Assembly: GCF_051020975.1 (NCBI RefSeq)
Contig: NW_027478160.1
Coordinates: forward strand, 1,076,001-1,140,000
Origin: Osmia lignaria lignaria
Taxonomy: Eukaryota; Arthropoda; Insecta; Hymenoptera; Megachilidae
Direction of reading: 5' to 3'
DNA length: 64,000 nt
Both the position numbers and the translations under genes were made by a program. How positions within the stretch are numbered: position 1 is the first letter of the stretch; every line of letters starts with the position of its first letter. Under the pieces are notes generated by a model that worked only from the letters and a program-made list of their open reading frames with translations, searched no databases and was not told the DNA's origin. Of this stretch, positions 10,227-23,104 are shown piece after piece.

Positions 10227-11705
10227 GATCAGATGCGTAGTTCTCGAGATATATCAAGATATTTAAAAGTTCCGAAGCCGCACCAACATAATAGAGATAC
10301 AGAAACACCGTGGCCCCTTTCTTTGAGATAACTCTGCACTATTGCGCGCTGCAAATGCCACTTCCAGCTTAGCTGTGCAGAAGAAGAACAACAAGAAGAA
10401 GAAATATCTCGAAATATGTCCGTCAGGCCCCTTCCCTTGAGATAAATCTGCAAATATCTCGGAAACGAAGCGAGCTATGGCAAAATGTTAAGAGACCTTT
10501 TTTGTAGAGAATTAAGTTTCCTACTTTTTATGTTCTATGATGTTTTTCGATCAGAGGCGTAGTTCTCGAGATATATCAAGATATTTAAAAGTTCCGAAGC
10601 CGCACCAACATAATAGAGATACAGAAACACCGTGGCCCCTTTCTTTGAGATAACTCTGCACGATTGCGAGCTGGAAATGCCACTTCCAGTTTAGCTGTGC
10701 AGAAGAAGAACAACAAGAAGAAAAAATATCTCGAAATATGTCCATCAGGACCCTTCCCTTGAGATAAATCTGCAAATATCTCGGAAACGAAGCGAGCTAT
10801 GGCAAAATGTTAAGAGACCTTTTTTGTAGAGAATAATGTTTCCTACAATTTACGTTCTATGATATTTTTTGATCAGAAGCGTAGTTTTCGAGATATATCG
10901 AAATATTTAAAAGTTCCGAAGCCGCACCAACATAATAGAGATACAGAAACACCGTGGCCCCTTTCTTTGAGATAACTCTGCACTATTGCGAGCTGCAAAT
11001 GCCACTTCCAGCTTAGCTCTGCAGAAGAAGAACAACAAGAAGAAGAAATATCTCGAAATATGTCCGTCAGGCCCCTTCCCTTGAGATATATCTGCAAATA
11101 TCTCGGAAACGAAGCGAGCTATGGCAAAATGTTAAGAGACGTTTTTTGTAGTGAATTATGTTTCCTACAATTTATGTTCTATGATATTTTTTGATCAGAA
11201 GCGTAGTTTTCGAGATATATCGAGATATTTAAAAGTTCCGAAGCCGCACCAACATAATAGAGATACAGAAACACCGTGGCTCCTTTCTTTGAGATAACTC
11301 TGCACTAGTGCGAGCCGCAAATGCCACTTCCAGTTTAGCTGTGCAGAAGAAGAACAACAAGAAGAAGAAATATCTCTAAATATGTCCATCAGGACCCTTC
11401 CCTTGAGATAAATCTGCAAATATCTCGGAAACGAAGCGAGCTATGGCAAAATGTTAAGAGACCTTTTTTGTAGAGAATTAAGTTTCATACTTTTTATGTT
11501 CTACGATATTTTTCGATCAGAGGCGTAGTTCTCGAGATATATCAAGATATTTAAAAGTTCCGAAGCCGCACCAACATAATAGAGATACAGAAACACCGTG
11601 GCCCCTTTCTTTGAGATAACTCTGCACGATTGCGAGCTGGAAATGCCACTTCCAGCTTAGCTGTGCAGAAGAAGAACAACAAGAAGAAGAAATATCTCGA
11701 AATAT
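10227..11705. repeat. Monomers with catcaggaccc and tcgatcagagg variants
   Basis: The monomers at 10549 and 11193 share the private gtccatcagg with accctt, two units apart. The monomers at 10549 and 11515 (and 8939) share tttttcgatcagaggcg. The variants alternate, as expected of an older dimeric organisation partly overwritten. The monomer at 10871 has tatcgaaatattt and agctctgcag. No other sequence is present. Confidence 0.75.
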
Positions 11706-14700
11706 ATCCGTCAGGCCCCTTCCCTTGAGATAAATCTGCAAATATCTCGGAAACGAAGCGAGCTATCGCAAAATGTTAAGAGACCTTTTTTGTAGAGAAT
11801 TAAGTTTCCTACTTTTTATGTTCTATGATATTTTTTGATCAGATGAGTAGTTCTCGAGATATATCAAGATATTTGAAAGTTCCGAAGCCGCACCAACATA
11901 ATAGAGATACAGAAACACCGTGGCCCGTTTCTTTGAGATAACTCTGTACTATTGCGAGCTGCAAATGCCACTTGCAGCTTAGCTGTGCAGAAGAAGAACA
12001 ACAAGAAGAAGATATATCTCGAAATATGTCCGTCAGGCCCCTTCCGTTGAGATAAATCTGCACATATCTCGGAAACGAAGCGAGCTATGGCAAAATGTTA
12101 AGAGACCTTTTTTGTAGAGAATTATGTTTCCTACAATTTATGTTCTATGATATTTTTTGATCAGAAGCGTAGTTTTCGACATATATCGAGATATTTAAAA
12201 GTTCCGAAGCCGCACCCACATAATAGAGATTCAGAAACACTGTGGCCCCTTTCTTTGAGATAACTCTGCACTAGTGCGAGCCGCAAATGCCACTTCCAGC
12301 TTAGCTGTGCAGAAGAAGAACAACAAGAAGAAGAAATATCTCGAAATATGTCCGTCAGGCCCCTTCCCTTGAGATATATCTGCAAATATCTCGGAACCGA
12401 AGCGAGCTATGGCAAAATGTTAAGAGACCTTTTTTGTAGAGAATTATGTTTCCTACAATTTATGTTCTATGATAGTTTTTGATCAGAAGCGTAGTTTTCG
12501 AGATATATCGAGATATTTAAAAGTTCCGAAGCCGCACCAACATAATAGAGATACAGAAACAACGTGGCCCCTTTCTTTGAGATAACTCTGCACTAGTGCG
12601 AGCCGCAAATGCCACTTCCAGCTTAGCTGTGCAGAAGAAGAACAACAAGAAGAAGAAATATCTCGAAATATGTCCGTCAGGCCCCTTCCCTTGAGATAAA
12701 TCTGCAAATATCTCGGAAACGGAGCGAGCTATCGCAAAATGTTAAGAGACCTTTTTTGTAGAGAATTAAGTTTCCTACTTTTTATGTTCTATGATATTTT
12801 TTGATCAGATGAGTAGTTCTCGAGATATATCAAGATATTTAAAAGTTTCGAAGCCGCACCAACATAATAGAGATACAGAAACACCGTGGCCCCATTCTTT
12901 GAGATAACTCTGTACTATTGCGAGCTGCAAATGCCACTTGCAGCTTAGCTGTGCAGAAGAAGAACAACAAGAAGAAGAAATATCTCGAAATATGTCCGTC
13001 AGGCCCCTTCCCTTGAGATAAATCTGCAAATATCTCGGAAACGAAGCGAGCTATGGCAAAATGTTAAGAGACCTTTTTTGTAGAGAATTAAGTTTCCTAC
13101 TTTTTATGTTCTATGATATTTTTTGATCAGATGCGTAGTTCTCGAGATATATCAAGATATTTAAAAGTTCCGAAGCCGCACCCACATAATAGAGATTCAG
13201 AAACACTGTGGCCCCTTTCTTTGAGATAACTCTGCACTAGTGCGAGCCGCAAATGCCACTTCCAGCTTAGCTGTGCAGAAGAAGAACAACAAGAAGAAGA
13301 AATATCTCGAAATATGTCTGTCAGGCCCCTTCCCTTGAGATAAATCTGCAAATATCTCGGAAACGAAGCGAGCTATGGCAAAATGTTCAGAGACCTTTTT
13401 TGTAGAGAATTAAGTTTCCTACTTTTTATGTTCTATGATATTTTTTGATCAGATGCGTAGTTCTCGAGATATATCAAGATATTTAAAAGTTCCGAAGCCG
13501 CACCAACATAATAGAAATACAGAAACACCGTGGCCCCTTTCTTTGAGATAACTCTGCACTATTGCGAGCTGCAAATGCCACTTCCAGCTTAGCTGTGCAG
13601 AAGAAGAACAACAAGAAGAAGAAATATCTCGAAATATGTCCGTCAGGCCCCTTCCCTTGAGATATATCTGCAAATATCTCGGAAACCAAGCGAGCTATGG
13701 CAAAATGTTAAGAGACCTTTTTTGTAGAGAATTATGTTTCCTACAATTTATGTCTATGATATTTTTTGATCAGAAGCGTAGTTTTCGAGATATATCGAGA
13801 TATTTAAAAGTTCCGAAGCCGCACCAACATAATAGAGGTACAGAAACACCGTGGCCCCTTTCTTTGAGATAACTCTGCACTAGTGCGAGCCGCAAATGCC
13901 ACCTACAGCTTAGCTGTGCAGAAGAAGAACAACAAGAAGAAGAAATATCTCGAAATATGTCCGTCAGGCCCCTTCCCTTGAGATAAATCTGCAAATATCT
14001 CGGAAACGAAGCGAGCTATGGCAAAATGTTAAGAGAACTTTTTTGTAGAGAATTAAGTTTCCTACGTTTTATGTTCTATGATATTTTTTGATCAGATGCG
14101 TAGTTCTCGAGATATATCAAGATATTTAAAAGTTCCGAAGCCGCACCAACATAATAGAGATACAGAAACACCGTGGCCCCTTTCTTTGAGATAACTCTCC
14201 ACTATTGCGAGCTGCAAATGCCACTTCCAGCTTAGCTGTGCAGAAGAAGAACAACAAGAAGAAGAAATATCTCGAAATATGTCCGTCAGGCCCCTTCCCT
14301 TGAGATATATCTGCAAATATCTCGGAAACGAAGCGAGCTATGGCAAAATGTTAAGAGACCTTTTTTGTAGAGAACTAAGTTTCCTACTTTTTATGTTGTA
14401 TGATATTTTTTGATCAGATGCGTAGTTCTCGAGATATATCAAGATATTTAAAAGTTCCGAAGCCGCACCAACATAATAGAGATACAGAAACATCGTGGCC
14501 CCTTTCTGTGAGATAACTCTGCACTATTGCGAGCTGCAAATGCCACTTCCAGCTTAGCTGTGCAGAAGAAGAACAACAAGAAGAAGAAATATCTCGAAAT
14601 ATGTCCGTCAGGCCCCTTCCCTTGAGATATATCTGCAAATATCTCGGAAACGAAGCGAGCTATGGCAAAATGTTAAGAGACCTTTTTTGTAGAGAATTAT

Positions 14701-14756
14701 GTTTCCTACAATTTATGTTCTATGATATTTTTTGATCAGAAGCGTAGTTTTCGAGA
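11706..14756. repeat. Higher-order block U, copy 1
   Basis: This block of about 9.5 monomers matches 24262-26990. The offset is 12556 bp in the left part and 12234 bp in the right, so the partner lacks one monomer. Shared rare features in order are gctatcgc, gatgagtag, atatttgaaag, ggcccgtttc, tgtactattg, cttgcagc, gaagatatatc, tcgacatatatc, cccacataatag with agattcag, cactgtgg, ggaaccgaag, the one-base deletion atgtctatg, ccacctacagc, agagaactttt, cctacgttt, ctctccac and aacatcgtgg. Confidence 0.87.
13746..13760. other. One-base deletion, atgtctatg lineage
   Basis: The monomer has tttatgtctatgat in place of tttatgttctatgat. The same loss is at 15357-15369 and 25981-25994, so these three monomers share a common ancestor. 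The frame shift joins plus-strand frames and makes a 78-codon plus-strand ORF look real. Confidence 0.88.
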
Positions 14757-16973
14757 TATATCGAGATATTTAAAAGTTCCGAAGCCGCACCAACATAATA
14801 GAGATACAGAAACACCGTGGCCCCCTTCTTTGAGATAACTCTGCACTATGGCGAGCTGCAAATGCCACTTCCAGCTTAGCTGTGCAGAAGAAGAACAACA
14901 AGAAGAAGAAATATCTCGAAATATGTCCGTCAGGCCCCTTCGCTTGAGATAAATCTGCAAATATCTCGGAAACGAAGCGAGCTATGGCAAAATGTTAAGA
15001 GACCTTTTTTGTAGAGAATTAAGTTTCCTACTTTTTATGTTCTATGATATTTTTTGATCAGATGCGTAGTTCTCGAGATATATCAAGATATTTAAAAGTT
15101 CCGAAGCCGCACCAACATAATAGAGATACAGAAACACCGTGGCCCCTTTCTTTGAGATAACTCTGCACTATTGCGAGCTGCAAATGCCACTTCCAGCTTA
15201 GCTGTGCAGAAGAAGAACAACAAGAAGAAGAAATATCTCGAAATATGTCCGTCAGGCCCCTTCCCTTGAGATATATCTGCAAATATCTCGGAAACCAAGC
15301 GAGCTATGGCAAAATGTTAAGAGACCTTTTTTGTAGAGAATTATGTTTCCTACAATTTATGTCTATGATATTTTTTGATCAGAAGCGTAGTTTTCGAGAT
15401 ATATCAAGATATTTAAAAGTTCCGAAGCCGCACCAACATAATAGAGATACAGAAACACCGTGGCCCCTTTCTTTGAGATAACTCTGCCCTATTGCGAGCT
15501 GGAAATGCCACTTCCACTTTAGCTGTGCAGAAGAAGAACAACAAGAAGAAGAAATATCTCGAAATATGTCCGTCAGGCCCGTTCCTTTGAGCTGAATCTG
15601 CAAAAATCTCGGAAACGAAGCGAGCTATGGCAAAATGTTAAGAGACGTTTTTTGTAGAGAATTATGTTTCCTACAATTTATGTTCTATGATATTTTTTGA
15701 TCAGAAGCGTAGTTTTCGAGATATATCGAGATATTTAAAAGTTCCGAAGCCGCACCAACATAATAGAGATACAGAAACACCGTGGCCCCTTTCTTTGAGA
15801 TAACTCTGCACTAGTCCGAGCCGCAAATGCCACTTCCAGCTTAGCTGTGCAGAAGAAGAACAACAAGAAGAAGAAATATCTCGAAATATGTCCGTTAGGC
15901 CCCTTCCCTTGAGATAAATGTGCAAATATCTCGGAAACGAAGCAAGCTATGGCAAAATGTTGAGAGACCTTTTTTGTAGAGAATTAAGTTTCCTACTATT
16001 TATGTTCTATCATATTTTTTGATCAGATGCGTAGTTCTCGAGATATATCAAGATATTTAAAAGTTCCGAAGCCGCACCAACATAATAGAGATACAGAAAC
16101 ACCGTGGCCCCCTTCTTTGAGATAACTCTGCACTATTGCGAGCTGCAAATGCCACTTCCAGCTTAGCTGTGCAGAAGAAGAACAACGAGAAGAAGAAATA
16201 TCTCGAAATATGTCCGTCAGGCCCCTTCCCTTGAGATAAATGTGCAAATATCTCGGAAACAAAGCGAGCTATGGCAAAATGTTAAGAGACCTTTTTTGTA
16301 GAGAATTAAGTTTCCTACTTTTTATGTTCTATGATATTTTTTGATCAGATGCGTAGTTCTCGAGATATATCAAGATATTTAAAAGTTCCGAAGCCGCACC
16401 AACATAATAGAGATACAGAAACACCGTGGCCCCTTTCTTTGAGATAACTCTGCACTATTGCGAGCTGGAAATGCCACTTCCAGTTTAGCTGTGCAGAAGA
16501 AGAACAACAAGAAGAAGAAATATCTCGAAATATGTCCGTCAGGCCCGTTCCTTTGAGCTGAATCTGCAAATATCTCGGAAACGAAGCGAGCTATGGCAAA
16601 ATGTTAAGAGACGTTTTTTGTAGAGAATTATGTTTCCTACAATTTATGTTCTATGATATTTTTTGATCAGAAGCGTAGTTTTCGAGATATATCGAGATAT
16701 TTAAAAGTTCCGAAGCCGCACCAACATAATAGAGATACAGAAACACCGTGGCCCCTTTCTTTGAGATAACTCTGCACTAGTCCGAGCCGCAAATGCCACT
16801 TCCAGCTTAGCTGTGCAGAAGAAGAACAACAAGAAGAAGAAATATCTCGAAATATGTCCGTTAGGCCCCTTCCCTTGAGATAAATGTGCAAATATCTCGG
16901 AAACGAAGCAAGCTATGGCAAAATGTTGAGAGACCTTTTTTGTAGAGAATTAAGTTTCCTACTATTTATGTTG
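14757..16973. repeat. Monomers with trimeric step (966 bp)
   Basis: The B-type monomer at 15699 (tagtccgagcc, gttaggccc, aaatgtgcaaat, gaagcaagc, gttgagagacc, ending in a catcat-like tatcat) is repeated at 16665, exactly three units later. Its neighbours at 16021 and 16987 also correspond, but differ at aacgagaag and aaacaaagc. The monomer at 15377 has private ccctattg and cttccacttta changes. Confidence 0.8.
15357..15369. other. One-base deletion, atgtctatg lineage
   Basis: This is the same loss as near 13753, five monomers to the right, in a copy with the same gaaaccaagcg variant just upstream. Confidence 0.88.
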
Positions 16974-17658
16974 TATCATATTTTTTGATCAGATGCGTAG
17001 TTCTCGAGATATATCAAGATATTTAAAAGTTCCGAAGCCGCACCAACATAATAGAGATACAGAAACACCGTGGCCCCCTTCTTTGAGATAACTCTGCACT
17101 ATTGCGAGCTGCAAATGCCACTTCCAGCTTAGCTGTGCAGAAGAAGAACAACAAGAAGAAGAAATATCTCGAAATATGTCCGTCAGGCCCCTTCCCTTGA
17201 GATAAATCTGCAAATATCTCGGAAATGAAGCGGGCTATGGCAAAATGTTAGGAGACCTTTTCTGTAGAGAATTAAGTTTCCTACTTTTTATGTTCTATGA
17301 TATTTTTTGATCAGATGCGTAGTTCTCGAGATATATCAAGATATTTAAAAGTTCCGAAGCCGCACCAACATAATAGAGATACAGAAACACCGTGGCCCCT
17401 TTCTTTGAGATAACTCTGCACTATTGCGAGCTGGAAATGCCACTTCCAGTTTAGCTGTGCAGAAGAAGAACAACAAGAAGAAGAAATATCTCGAAATATG
17501 TCCGACAGGCCCGTTCCTTTGAGCTGAATCTGCAAATATCTCGGAAACGAAGCGAGCTATGGCAAAATGTTAAGAGACGTTTTTTGTAGAGAATTATGTT
17601 TCCTACAATTTATGTTCTATGATATTTTTTGATCAGAAGCGTAGTTCTCGAGATATAT
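16974..17658. repeat. Higher-order block W, copy 1
   Basis: Positions 16974-17658 match 21160-21844 at an offset of 13 monomers (4186 bp). Shared variants are gtggccccct, aaatgaagcgggc, gttaggagacc, cttttctgtag, and gtccgacagg with cccgttcctttgagctg. The match stops where this copy has tatgaag and the partner tatcaag. Confidence 0.83.
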
Positions 17659-18148
17659 GAAGATATTTAAAAGTTCCGAAGCCGCACCAACATAATAGAG
17701 ATACAGAAACACCGTGGCCCCCTTCTTTGAGATAACTCTGCACTAGTGCGAGCCGCAAATGCCACCTACAGCTTAGCTGTGCAGAAGAAGAACAACAAGA
17801 AGAAGAAATATCTCGAAATATGTCCGTCAGGCCCCTTCCCTTGAGATATATCTGCAAATATCTCGGAACCGAAGCGAGCTATGGCAAAATGTTAAGAGAC
17901 CTTTTTTGTAGAGAATTATGTTTCCTACAATTTATGTTCTATGATAGTTTTTGATCAGAAGCGTAGTTTTCGAGATATATCGAGATATTTAAAAGTTCCG
18001 AAGCCGCACCAACATAATAGAGATACAGAAACACCGTGGCCCCTTTCTTTGAGATAACTCTGCACTAGTGCGAGCCGCAAATGCCACTTCCAGCTTAGCT
18101 GTGCAGAAGAAGAACAACAAGAAGAAGAAATATCTCGAAATATGTCCG
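17505..18148. repeat. Tandem dimer duplication, copy 1 (644 bp)
   Basis: This 644-bp stretch is repeated immediately at 18149-18792. Both contain the tatgaag, gtggccccct, ccacctacagc and ggaaccgaag monomer and the following tgatagtttttgatc junction. Because 21160-22979 lacks the second copy, the duplication is a recent two-monomer gain. Confidence 0.83.
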
Positions 18149-18274
18149 ACAGGCCCGTTCCTTTGAGCTGAATCTGCAAATATCTCGGAAACGAAGCGAG
18201 CTATGGCAAAATGTTAAGAGACGTTTTTTGTAGAGAATTATGTTTCCTACAATTTATGTTCTATGATATTTTTT
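17953..18274. repeat. Hybrid monomer, junction 18096-18148
   Basis: The left half is like 18597 (gatagttttt, tagtgcgagccgc, cagcttagc). The right half is like 17309 (gtccgacagg, cccgttcctttgagctg). The exchange interval, monomer positions about 144-196, contains the GAA/CAA tract and marks the origin of the 644-bp dimer gain. Confidence 0.78.
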
Positions 18275-18792
18275 GATCAGAAGCGTAGTTCTCGAGATAT
18301 ATGAAGATATTTAAAAGTTCCGAAGCCGCACCAACATAATAGAGATACAGAAACACCGTGGCCCCCTTCTTTGAGATAACTCTGCACTAGTGCGAGCCGC
18401 AAATGCCACCTACAGCTTAGCTGTGCAGAAGAAGAACAACAAGAAGAAGAAATATCTCGAAATATGTCCGTCAGGCCCCTTCCCTTGAGATATATCTGCA
18501 AATATCTCGGAACCGAAGCGAGCTATGGCAAAATGTTAAGAGACCTTTTTTGTAGAGAATTATGTTTCCTACAATTTATGTTCTATGATAGTTTTTGATC
18601 AGAAGCGTAGTTTTCGAGATATATCGAGATATTTAAAAGTTCCGAAGCCGCACCAACATAATAGAGATACAGAAACACCGTGGCCCCTTTCTTTGAGATA
18701 ACTCTGCACTAGTGCGAGCCGCAAATGCCACTTCCAGCTTAGCTGTGCAGAAGAAGAACAACAAGAAGAAGAAATATCTCGAAATATGTCCG
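18149..18792. repeat. Tandem dimer duplication, copy 2 (644 bp)
   Basis: This is the second copy of 17505-18148, with no difference noticed. Its left end lies within the hybrid monomer 17953-18274, which has a left half like the monomer at 18597 and a right half like the one at 17309. Confidence 0.83.
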
Positions 18793-19437
18793 TCAGGCCC
18801 CTTCCCTTGAGATAAATCTGCAAATATCTCGGAAACGAAGCGAGCTATCGCAAAATGTTAAGAGACCTTTTTTGTAGAGAATTAAGTTTCCTACTTTTTA
18901 TGTTCTATGATATTTTTTGATCAGATGAGTAGTTCTCGAGATATATCAAGATATTTAAAAGTTCCGAAGCCGCACCAACATAATAGAGATACAGAAACAC
19001 CGTGGCCCCATTCTTTGAGATAACTCTGTACTATTGCGAGCTGCAAATGCCACTTGCAGCTTAGCTGTGCAGAAGAAGAACAACAAGAAGAAGAAATATC
19101 TCGAAATATGTCCGTCAGGCCCCTTCCCTTGAGATAAATCTGCAAATATCTCGGAAACGAAGCGAGCTATGGCAAAATGTTAAGAGACCTTTTTTGTAGA
19201 GAATTAAGTTTCCTACTTTTTATGTTCTATGATATTTTTTGATCAGATGCGTAGTTCTCGAGATATATCAAGATATTTAAAAGTTCCGAAGCCGCACCCA
19301 CATAATAGAGATTCAGAAACACTGTGGCCCCTTTCTTTGAGATAACTCTGCACTAGTGCGAGCCGCAAATGCCACTTCCAGCTTAGCTGTGCAGAAGAAG
19401 AACAACAAGAAGAAGAAATATCTCGAAATATGTCCGT
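18304..19437. repeat. Higher-order block V, copy 1
   Basis: Positions 18304-19437 match 21846-22979 at an offset of 11 monomers (3542 bp). The block holds ccacctacagc, ggaaccgaag, gatagttttt, gctatcgc, gatgagtag, ccccattc, tgtactattg, cttgcagc and then cccacataatag with cactgtgg. The same monomer order occurs at 12.5-13.4 kb and 25.0-25.7 kb, giving four copies of this order in the window. Confidence 0.85.
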
Positions 19438-21159
19438 TAGGCCCCTTCCCTTGAGATAAATCTGCAAATATCTCGGAAATGAAGCGGGCTATGGCAAAAT
19501 GTTAAGAGACCTTTTCTGTAGAGAATTAAGTTTCCTACTTTTTATGTTCTATGATATTTTTTGATCAGATGCGTAGTTCTCGAGATATATCAAGATATTT
19601 AAAAGTTCCGAAGCCGCACCAACATAATAGAGATACAGAAACACCGTGGCCCCCTTCCTTGAGATAATTCTGCACTATTGCGAGCTGCAAATGCCACTTC
19701 CAGCTTAGCTGTGCAGAAGAAGAACAACAAGAAGAAGAAATATCTCGAAATATGTCCGTCAGGCCCCTTCCCTTGAGATAAATCTGCAAATATCTCGGAA
19801 ACAAAGCGAGCTATGGCAAAATGTTAAGAGACCTTTTTCGTAGAGAATTAAGTTTTCTACTTTTTATGTTCTATGATATTTTTTGATCAGATGCGTATTT
19901 CTCGAGATATATCAAGATATTTAAAAGTTCCGAAGCCGCACCAACATAATAGAGATACAGAAACACCGTGGCCCCTTTCTTTGAGATAACTCTGCACTAT
20001 TGCGAGCTGTAAATGCCACTTCCAGCTTAGCTGTGCAGAAGAAGAACAACAAGAAGAAGAAATATCTCGAAATATGTCCGTCAGGCCCCTTCCCTTGAGA
20101 TATATCTGCAAATATCTCGGAAACGAAGCGAGCTATGGCAAAATGTTAAGAGACCTTTTTTGTAGAGAATTATGTTTCCTACAATTTATGTTCTATGATA
20201 TTTTTTGATCAGAAGCGTAGTTCTCGAGATATATCGAGATATTTAAAAGTTCCGAAGCCGCACCAACATAATAGAGATACAGAAACACCGTGGCCCCTTT
20301 CTTTGAGATAACTCTGCACTATTGCGAGCTGCAAATGCCACTTCCAGCTTCGCTGTGCAGAAGAAGAACAACAAGAAGAAGAAATATCTCGAAATATGTC
20401 CGTTAGGCCCCTTCCCTTGAGATAAATCTGCAAATATCTCGGAAATGAAGCGGGCTATGGCAAAATGTTAAGAGACCTTTTCTGTAGAGAATTAAGTTTC
20501 CTACTTTTTATGTTCTATGATATTTTTTGATCAGATGCGTAGTTCTCGAGATATATCAAGATATTTAAAAGTTCCGAAGCCGCACCAACATAATAGAGAT
20601 ACAGAAACACCGTGGCCCCCTTCTTTGAGATAACTCTGCACTATTGCGAGCTGCAAATGCCACTTCCAGCTTAGCTGTGCAGAAGAAGAACAACGAGAAG
20701 AAGAAATATCTCGAAATATGTCCGTCAGGCCCCTTCCCTTGAGATAAATCTGCAAATATCTCGGAAACAAAGCGAGCTATGGCAAAATGTTAAGAGACCT
20801 TTTTTGTAGAGAATTAAGTTTCCTACTTTTTATGTTCTATGATATTTTTTGATCAGATGCGTAGTTCTCGAGATATATCAAGATATTTAAAAGTTCCGAA
20901 GCCGCACCAACATAATAGAGATACAGAAACACCGTGGCCCCTTTCTTTGAGATAACTCTGCCCTATTGCGAGCTGGAAATGCCACTTCCAGTTTAGCTGT
21001 GCAGAAGAAGAACAACAAGAAGAAGAAATATCTCGAAATATGTCCGTTAGGCCCCTTCCCTTGAGATAAATGTGCAAATATCTCGGAAACGAAGCAAGCT
21101 ATGGCAAAATGTTGAGAGACCTTTTTTGTAGAGAATTAAGTTTCCTACTATTTATGTTC
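19438..21159. repeat. Monomers between blocks V and W
   Basis: These five monomers share gaaatgaagcgggc and cttttctgtag (19441 and 20407 units), gtggccccc and aaacaaagc (19563, 20529). The monomer at 20529 carries aacgagaag like 16021. The monomer at 20851 is a hybrid listed separately. The monomer at 20207 has a mixed boundary, gatcagaagcg with ctcgag. Confidence 0.75.
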
Positions 21160-21172
21160 TATCATATTTTTT
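20851..21172. repeat. Hybrid monomer, junction 20993-21047
   Basis: The left half follows 15377 (ccctattgcg, ctggaaatg). The right half follows 15699 and 16665 (gttaggccc, aaatgtgcaaat, gaagcaagc, gttgagagacc). The exchange interval corresponds to monomer positions 143-197. Confidence 0.74.
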
Positions 21173-21844
21173 GATCAGATGCGTAGTTCTCGAGATATAT
21201 CAAGATATTTAAAAGTTCCGAAGCCGCACCAACATAATAGAGATACAGAAACACCGTGGCCCCCTTCTTTGAGATAACTCTGCACTATTGCGAGCTGCAA
21301 ATGCCACTTCCAGCTTAGCTGTGCAGAAGAAGAACAACAAGAAGAAGAAATATCTCGAAATATGTCCGTCAGGCCCCTTCCCTTGAGATAAATCTGCAAA
21401 TATCTCGGAAATGAAGCGGGCTATGGCAAAATGTTAGGAGACCTTTTCTGTAGAGAATTAAGTTTCCTACTTTTTATGTTCTATGATATTTTTTGATCAG
21501 ATGCGTAGTTCTCGAGATATATCAAGATATTTAAAAGTTCCGAAGCCGCACCAACATAATAGAGATACAGAAACACCGTGGCCCCTTTCTTTGAGATAAC
21601 TCTGCACTATTGCGAGCTGGAAATGCCACTTCCAGTTTAGCTGTGCAGAAGAAGAACAACAAGAAGAAGAAATATCTCGAAATATGTCCGACAGGCCCGT
21701 TCCTTTGAGCTGAATCTGCAAATATCTCGGAAACGAAGCGAGCTATGGCAAAATGTTAAGAGACGTTTTTTGTAGAGAATTATGTTTCCTACAATTTATG
21801 TTCTATGATATTTTTTGATCAGAAGCGTAGTTCTCGAGATATAT
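21160..21844. repeat. Higher-order block W, copy 2
   Basis: This is the second copy of 16974-17658. It runs straight into block V copy 2 without the 644-bp duplication found in the first copy, so it probably shows the arrangement before that insertion. Confidence 0.83.
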
Positions 21845-21845
21845 C

Positions 21846-22979
21846 AAGATATTTAAAAGTTCCGAAGCCGCACCAACATAATAGAGATACAGAAACACCG
21901 TGGCCCCCTTCTTTGAGATAACTCTGCACTAGTGCGAGCCGCAAATGCCACCTACAGCTTAGCTGTGCAGAAGAAGAACAACAAGAAGAAGAAATATCTC
22001 GAAATATGTCCGTCAGGCCCCTTCCCTTGAGATATATCTGCAAATATCTCGGAACCGAAGCGAGCTATGGCAAAATGTTAAGAGACCTTTTTTGTAGAGA
22101 ATTATGTTTCCTACAATTTATGTTCTATGATAGTTTTTGATCAGAAGCGTAGTTTTCGAGATATATCGAGATATTTAAAAGTTCCGAAGCCGCACCAACA
22201 TAATAGAGATACAGAAACACCGTGGCCCCTTTCTTTGAGATAACTCTGCACTAGTGCGAGCCGCAAATGCCACTTCCAGCTTAGCTGTGCAGAAGAAGAA
22301 CAACAAGAAGAAGAAATATCTCGAAATATGTCCGTCAGGCCCCTTCCCTTGAGATAAATCTGCAAATATCTCGGAAACGAAGCGAGCTATCGCAAAATGT
22401 TAAGAGACCTTTTTTGTAGAGAATTAAGTTTCCTACTTTTTATGTTCTATGATATTTTTTGATCAGATGAGTAGTTCTCGAGATATATCAAGATATTTAA
22501 AAGTTCCGAAGCCGCACCAACATAATAGAGATACAGAAACACCGTGGCCCCATTCTTTGAGATAACTCTGTACTATTGCGAGCTGCAAATGCCACTTGCA
22601 GCTTAGCTGTGCAGAAGAAGAACAACAAGAAGAAGAAATATCTCGAAATATGTCCGTCAGGCCCCTTCCCTTGAGATAAATCTGCAAATATCTCGGAAAC
22701 GAAGCGAGCTATGGCAAAATGTTAAGAGACCTTTTTTGTAGAGAATTAAGTTTCCTACTTTTTATGTTCTATGATATTTTTTGATCAGATGCGTAGTTCT
22801 CGAGATATATCAAGATATTTAAAAGTTCCGAAGCCGCACCCACATAATAGAGATTCAGAAACACTGTGGCCCCTTTCTTTGAGATAACTCTGCACTAGTG
22901 CGAGCCGCAAATGCCACTTCCAGCTTAGCTGTGCAGAAGAAGAACAACAAGAAGAAGAAATATCTCGAAATATGTCCGT
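21846..22979. repeat. Higher-order block V, copy 2
   Basis: This is the second copy of 18304-19437. To its right the sequence follows the 13.4-14.6-kb order instead (agaaatac, agagaactttt, ctctccac, aacatcgtgg), ending near 24000. Confidence 0.85.
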
Positions 22980-23104
22980 CAGGCCCCTTCCCTTGAGATA
23001 AATCTGCAAATATCTCGGAAACGAAGCGAGCTATGGCAAAATGTTAAGAGACCTTTTTTGTAGAGAATTAAGTTTCCTACTTTTTATGTTCTATGATATT
23101 TTTT

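Noticed and set aside
13636..13872. Plus-strand ATG-initiated frame of about 78 codons, also at 15245 and 25870
   Set aside because: It exists only because the atgtctatg one-base deletion joins two frames across a monomer boundary. The product is satellite translated in two frames.
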